Of a DNA stretch of 25,289 bases, positions 22,233-25,289 are shown one piece after another. Location: assembly GCA_938014855.1 (NCBI GenBank), contig CALLQM010000128.1, forward strand, positions 1 to 25,289. Direction: 5' to 3'. This DNA comes from an uncultured Clostridia bacterium. GTDB taxonomy: Bacteria; Bacillota; Clostridia; Oscillospirales; Ruminococcaceae. The notes beneath the pieces are model-generated. The model had not been told where the DNA came from. It was given only the letters and a program-made list of their open reading frames with translations, and ran no database searches. Made by a program: the position numbers and the translations under genes. Position 1 is the stretch's first letter; each line of letters opens with the position of its first letter.

Positions 22233-23195
22233 ATGAAAAAACTGCTTACCACAGTCAGCCTGTTACTGGCATCGGTCACGGTTTTGTCCGTACCCGCGTC
22301 TGCAATTGCAATCATCACAGGCGACAGCTTTACTTCTGATGAAAAAAGCAAAGAATGGGTCACAGACCGCTACGCCCCCGAGGAGTTCGACGTTTCCGAC
22401 GGCAAACTGTATCTTGCGCTCGGCAAATCGGGTTATTATAGATACCGTCCCGCCGACAAAAAAAGTAAATACTATGCACAGCAGGGAAAAAAATTAAAAT
22501 TGGAGAAACCCTCCAGCACCACTTGGACCGCTGTTGTAAAACTGGACATCGATGACTCCTGGTTCTCCTCAAGCAGCAACCGCAAACGTGCGGAATTCCG
22601 CATCGACTTGGTTGACGGCAAAGGCAAACCCATTAAGGAATCGCCGGCACTTGCACTTGTCAAAGGCGGCAGCAGTGCTTCTTACTTCAAATTCTTTAAT
22701 CCCGAAGCCAAAACCGACTGGGGACTTGGCGACAAGTTCATCAACGGAGACGACGAAGTGGAGGATTTTTATGTTGAGGACGGCGAACACAGCCTGTTCA
22801 TCAAATCCAGCAACGGCGTGATCTCCTACTATGTCGATGAAAAGAAACTCGGCAACTGCACATTAGATACTCAAGATGTTTATCCTTCTTATGTTTCGCT
22901 AAGTGCTTACAATTATGAGCGCCCGGACGTCATCTGCTGGGATAATTTCTATCTATATGACGGCAGCTACGGCATGCGTGCTCTTTCTTCCAAAGCGCAG
23001 GATCGAAAGGATGACCGTTTGGAAGAAAAATATGAGAAAAAGCGTGACCGCTGGAAGAAACGCTATACCCAGTATTATTTTGAAGAAACCCGCAAATGGT
23101 ATAAGGAAAGCGAAATCCCGTCCACATATGACTTGGATGACGCAGACGATTCCCGTTTGACCAAAGACATGCCCGACAGTTATTGGGATTATTAA
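22233..23195 (+). CDS. Secreted protein of unknown function with a possible LamG/concanavalin-like beta-sandwich
   Basis: A 320-residue protein I do not recognise by name. A signal peptide is clear: MKK, a hydrophobic core, and VPASA with likely cleavage after residue 24. No lipobox, anchor or repeat domain was seen. Residues about 30-250 alternate short strands and polar loops, starting GDSFTSDE and ending ICWDNFYLYDG. This resembles the opening and closing strands of LamG/concanavalin-type sandwiches, although catalytic residues cannot be identified. The final 69 residues form a charged helix (DRKDDRLEEKYEKKRDRWKK) followed by an acidic, Tyr-rich end (STYDLDDADDSRLTKDMPDS). Mature cysteines are few. 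It is monocistronic, with its own extended -10 promoter, a GGGAGG site 12 nt before the ATG, and a terminator. Carbohydrate or cell-wall binding is a guess. Confidence 0.75.
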   Translation: MKKLLTTVSLLLASVTVLSVPASAIAIITGDSFTSDEKSKEWVTDRYAPEEFDVSDGKLYLALGKSGYYRYRPADKKSKYYAQQGKKLKLEKPSSTTWTAVVKLDIDDSWFSSSSNRKRAEFRIDLVDGKGKPIKESPALALVKGGSSASYFKFFNPEAKTDWGLGDKFINGDDEVEDFYVEDGEHSLFIKSSNGVISYYVDEKKLGNCTLDTQDVYPSYVSLSAYNYERPDVICWDNFYLYDGSYGMRALSSKAQDRKDDRLEEKYEKKRDRWKKRYTQYYFEETRKWYKESEIPSTYDLDDADDSRLTKDMPDSYWDY

Positions 23196-23210
23196 TCGAA
23201 TTCCATATGT

Positions 23211-23243
23211 AAACCCGCCCGGTCTGAAAGCCGGGCGGGTTTT
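23211..23243. terminator. Bidirectional terminator between convergent genes
   Basis: AACCCGCCCGG (23212-23222) and CCGGGCGGGTT (23231-23241) form an 11-bp stem with an 8-nt loop and T-runs on both sides. It ends the secreted-protein gene on the plus strand and the downstream lipoprotein gene on the minus strand. Confidence 0.9.
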
Positions 23244-23268
23244 ATTCGCTTTTATTAAGACGCTGTAT

Positions 23269-24165
23269 TTACAGCAACCCGTTTGTCTCAAGGAATTCTT
23301 TTGCTACTGTTTCAATTTCTTGACCCTCTACATCAATCTTGTAGTTTAGTTCGGTCATCGTTTCATCGTTGATTTTGCCCGCAAGACTATTGAGAACTTC
23401 TTCTAGTTCGGGGTATTTTTCCAGAGTCTCATTTCGAACAATGGGAGCCTGATAATAAGGAGGGAAGAAGTTCTTGTCATCTTCCAGTACCTTCAAATTG
23501 TACTGCTTGATGGGTCCGTCAGTGGTAAATGCATCGATTACATCCACTTCGCCGTTGCCGATTGCCTGATATTTCAGCGCAACGTTCATTTTTTTAGGTT
23601 CGCCTTTAAATTCCAATCCATAAGTCTCAACCATCATGTCATACCCATCTGGACGGTTATAGAATTCATGCTCGGCTCCAAACACAAGCTCGTTTGAAAC
23701 TTCTGCAAGATCACTGCAGGTTTCAATCCCGTATTTTTGATAGGCTTCATCCGTAATCGCGAGTGCATAGGTGTTATTGAACCCAACAGGGTCCATCCAT
23801 TTTATGTCAAATTGCTTGTCAAACTCTTCAGAAACAATTCTGTAAACCTCATCTGGGTCGGTGATAACGTCCATATTCAGCTGAGCGGTCAAAGCGGTTC
23901 CGGTATATTCCGGATAAACGTCAATATCGCCGCTTTTAAGTGCTTCAAAACAAACGAATGTACCACCCATGTTGAGTTTACGGTCCACTTTCAAGTCCGT
24001 TTTCGTCTCAATAAGCTGTGCTATCATTTCCCCAACTACGATATTTTCACCGAAATCTTTTGTTCCCACCGTAACGGTGCCTTTACTGGAACAACCGGTT
24101 AGAAAACTTACTGCTGTCAAAGTCATCACAAGTAAAACACTTGTTATTTTTTTTGTTAAACGCAT
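23269..24165 (-). CDS. Osmoprotectant-type ABC substrate-binding lipoprotein (OpuC/OsmF family), copy A
   Basis: A 298-residue substrate-binding lipoprotein. The N-terminus is a lipoprotein signal with lipobox FLTGC (Cys25). Family core: VGTKDFGENIVVGEM, then GGTFVCFEALKSGDIDVYPE with YTGTAL after it (67-92), then GFNNTYALAI and the late DAFTTDGPI (211-219). This places it in the glycine betaine/choline/carnitine family of type II periplasmic-binding folds. It would deliver the solute to a membrane ABC permease, but no ATPase or permease gene is in the window. AAGAGG precedes the ATG at 24165. It is 78.5% identical, with no gaps, to the neighbouring upstream gene. Compared with that copy it keeps the usual Asp-Ala in DAFTTDG, so it may be the more conventional paralogue. 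Confidence 0.93.
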   Translation of the reverse strand: MRLTKKITSVLLVMTLTAVSFLTGCSSKGTVTVGTKDFGENIVVGEMIAQLIETKTDLKVDRKLNMGGTFVCFEALKSGDIDVYPEYTGTALTAQLNMDVITDPDEVYRIVSEEFDKQFDIKWMDPVGFNNTYALAITDEAYQKYGIETCSDLAEVSNELVFGAEHEFYNRPDGYDMMVETYGLEFKGEPKKMNVALKYQAIGNGEVDVIDAFTTDGPIKQYNLKVLEDDKNFFPPYYQAPIVRNETLEKYPELEEVLNSLAGKINDETMTELNYKIDVEGQEIETVAKEFLETNGLL

Positions 24166-24261
24166 AAGTAACCTCTTTTCTTACCTTTTTGCTTTTCATC
24201 AAATGTTGTTCAAATTTTGATATCGTGTAAACACAAATGCATGTTGCATCTTTTTTGAAAC

Positions 24262-24290
24262 AACCCGTCCGGCTTTTAGGCCGGGCGGGT
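24262..24290 (-). terminator. Terminator between the two tandem lipoprotein genes
   Basis: ACCCGTCCGGC and GCCGGGCGGGT pair with one G-U wobble around a short loop, followed on the minus strand by TGTTTC. It lies exactly 1050 nt from its counterpart at 23212. The rest of the 153-nt gap (24166-24318) holds the duplicated leader and a short repeat ATGCA-TGT-TGCAT at 24237-24249; no clear promoter was seen. Confidence 0.7.
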
Positions 24291-24318
24291 GTTATTGGTT
24301 CTGATTGAGATGCTGTTT

Positions 24319-25215
24319 TTACAGCAAACCGTTTGTCTCAAGGAATTCTCTTGCCGCATCTTCAACGGCCTGACCTTCTACATCAACTTTATAGTTGACT
24401 TCAATCATCTTCTCATCGTCGATTTTTCCTGCAAGACTATTCAGAATATCTTCCAGTTCAGGGTGTTTCTCAAGCGTATCATTGCGGATAATAGGAGATG
24501 CATAATAAGGAGGGAAGAAGCTTTTGTCATCTTCCAGTACCTTCAAGTTATACTGTCTGATCGGGCCGTCTGTCATAAAGACATTCGTCAAATCGATGTC
24601 GCCCTCTCCGATTGCCTGATATTTTAAGGAAATATCCATTTTTGTGGGTTCTCCCTTAAACTCCAACCCATATGCTTCGGTAACTGCATCAAACCCATCC
24701 TGCCGGTTAAAGAATTCATGGTCAGAACCAAACACAAGCTCGTTTGAAACTTCAGCAAGGTCACTGCAGGTTTCAACCCCGTATTTTTGATAGGCTTCAT
24801 CGGTAATGGCAAGTGCATAGGTGTTGTTAAATCCCATTGGTTCAAGCCACTTAATATCAAACTGTTTGTCAAACTCATCAGAAACCACTCGGTAAGCCTC
24901 ATCCGGATCGTTGATTACGTCCATATTCAGCTGAGCGGTCAATGCAGTTCCGGTATATTCCGGATAAACGTCAACATCGCCGTTTTTCAGCGCTTCAAAG
25001 CAGACAAACGTACCGCCCATGTTGAGTTTGCGGTCCACTTTCAAATCGGTCTTTGCTTCGATGAGCTGCGCAAACATCTCACCGACTACGATATTCTCAC
25101 TAAAATCTTTCGATCCAACGATCACGGTATTATCACTCGAACAACCGGTTAAAAAACTTGCTGTCACCAAACACATCACAAGTAAAATACTTGTGATGTT
25201 TTTTGTCAAATGCAT
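24319..25215 (-). CDS. Osmoprotectant-type ABC substrate-binding lipoprotein (OpuC/OsmF family), copy B
   Basis: The second, transcriptionally upstream copy: 298 residues, lipobox FLTGC (Cys25), the same GGTFVCFEALK core and YTGTAL. By direct comparison 64 of 298 residues differ from copy A, with no insertions or deletions. Differences cluster at the signal peptide, at 171-177 (RQDGFDAV for RPDGYDMM), at 197-220 (notably NVFMTDG for DAFTTDG) and near 281-290. Clustered substitutions in the ligand-facing second lobe suggest a changed solute preference. AAGAGG precedes the ATG at 25215. The leader (25216-25270) is similar to that of copy A. Partner ABC genes may lie beyond the right edge. Confidence 0.92.
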   Translation of the reverse strand: MHLTKNITSILLVMCLVTASFLTGCSSDNTVIVGSKDFSENIVVGEMFAQLIEAKTDLKVDRKLNMGGTFVCFEALKNGDVDVYPEYTGTALTAQLNMDVINDPDEAYRVVSDEFDKQFDIKWLEPMGFNNTYALAITDEAYQKYGVETCSDLAEVSNELVFGSDHEFFNRQDGFDAVTEAYGLEFKGEPTKMDISLKYQAIGEGDIDLTNVFMTDGPIRQYNLKVLEDDKSFFPPYYASPIIRNDTLEKHPELEDILNSLAGKIDDEKMIEVNYKVDVEGQAVEDAAREFLETNGLL

Positions 25216-25270
25216 ACAAACCTCTTTTCTTCCTTTTTTGCTTTTCTCATCAAAAGATGTTCAAATTTAG
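25216..25270 (-). repeat. Duplicated leader shared by the two lipoprotein genes (second copy at about 24166-24220)
   Basis: ACCTCTTTTCTT, a poly-T/GCTTTT stretch, and ATCAAA..TGTTCAAATTT occur in the same order upstream of both genes. The leader therefore belongs to the duplicated unit. The remaining bases to 25289 show nothing recognisable. Confidence 0.65.
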
Positions 25271-25289
25271 ACATCACCTAATCATATAC

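Overview
The window looks like a chromosomal segment of an anaerobic Gram-positive bacterium of the Clostridia, most likely an Oscillospirales/Ruminococcaceae-type organism. This is inference from gene content and style: a complete bacterial V-type ATPase operon, a 2-hydroxyacyl-CoA dehydratase-type activase, OpuC-type lipoproteins, strong GGAGG ribosome binding sites with some TTG/GTG starts, and U-tailed intrinsic terminators. No rRNA, tRNA, CRISPR array, insertion sequence or prophage gene was seen.

Region 1 (1-8340) is a divergent catabolic locus around a regulated intergenic region (2487-2813). Leftward runs ridA, a PfkB-type 2-keto-3-deoxy-sugar-acid kinase, a KDPG/KDPGal-type aldolase, and the start of a D-galactonate-dehydratase-like enolase-superfamily gene that leaves the window. 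Rightward runs a sodium:solute symporter, an internal terminator, a D-threonine aldolase/D-serine dehydratase-like PLP enzyme, an N-acyl-D-amino-acid deacylase-like amidohydrolase and a GldA-like dehydrogenase. Read as one system, the two arms fit import of an N-acylated 2-amino-sugar acid, deacylation, PLP-dependent removal of ammonia through an enamine (RidA) to a 2-keto-3-deoxy-aldonate, phosphorylation, and cleavage to pyruvate and glyceraldehyde 3-phosphate. This is an inferred pathway and the main hypothesis of this annotation.

Region 2 (8344-12860) holds a two-gene operon encoding an activase of the BadF/BcrA/HgdC family. The first protein has two ATPase/[4Fe-4S] modules plus a DUF2229-like region; the second resembles the dehydratase D-component. 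Together they match a protein that is often a single chain of about 1400 residues. No dehydratase catalytic subunits are in the window.

Region 3 (12950-21960) is a complete V-type ATPase operon on the minus strand, in transcription order: coiled-coil stalk subunit, C, I, K, F, E, A, B, D. It ends at a perfect 28-nt palindromic terminator. Subunits E, A and D use GTG or TTG starts, and a conspicuous stem-loop sits just after the rotor-ring gene K.

Region 4 (21961-25289) holds a strongly promoted gene for an unrecognised secreted protein with a lectin-like beta-sandwich and a charged tail. Convergent to it are two tandem, 78.5% identical osmoprotectant-type ABC substrate-binding lipoproteins. 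Leader, gene and terminator repeat with an exact offset of 1050 bp, indicating a tandem duplication followed by divergence. Their permease and ATPase genes are not in the window.
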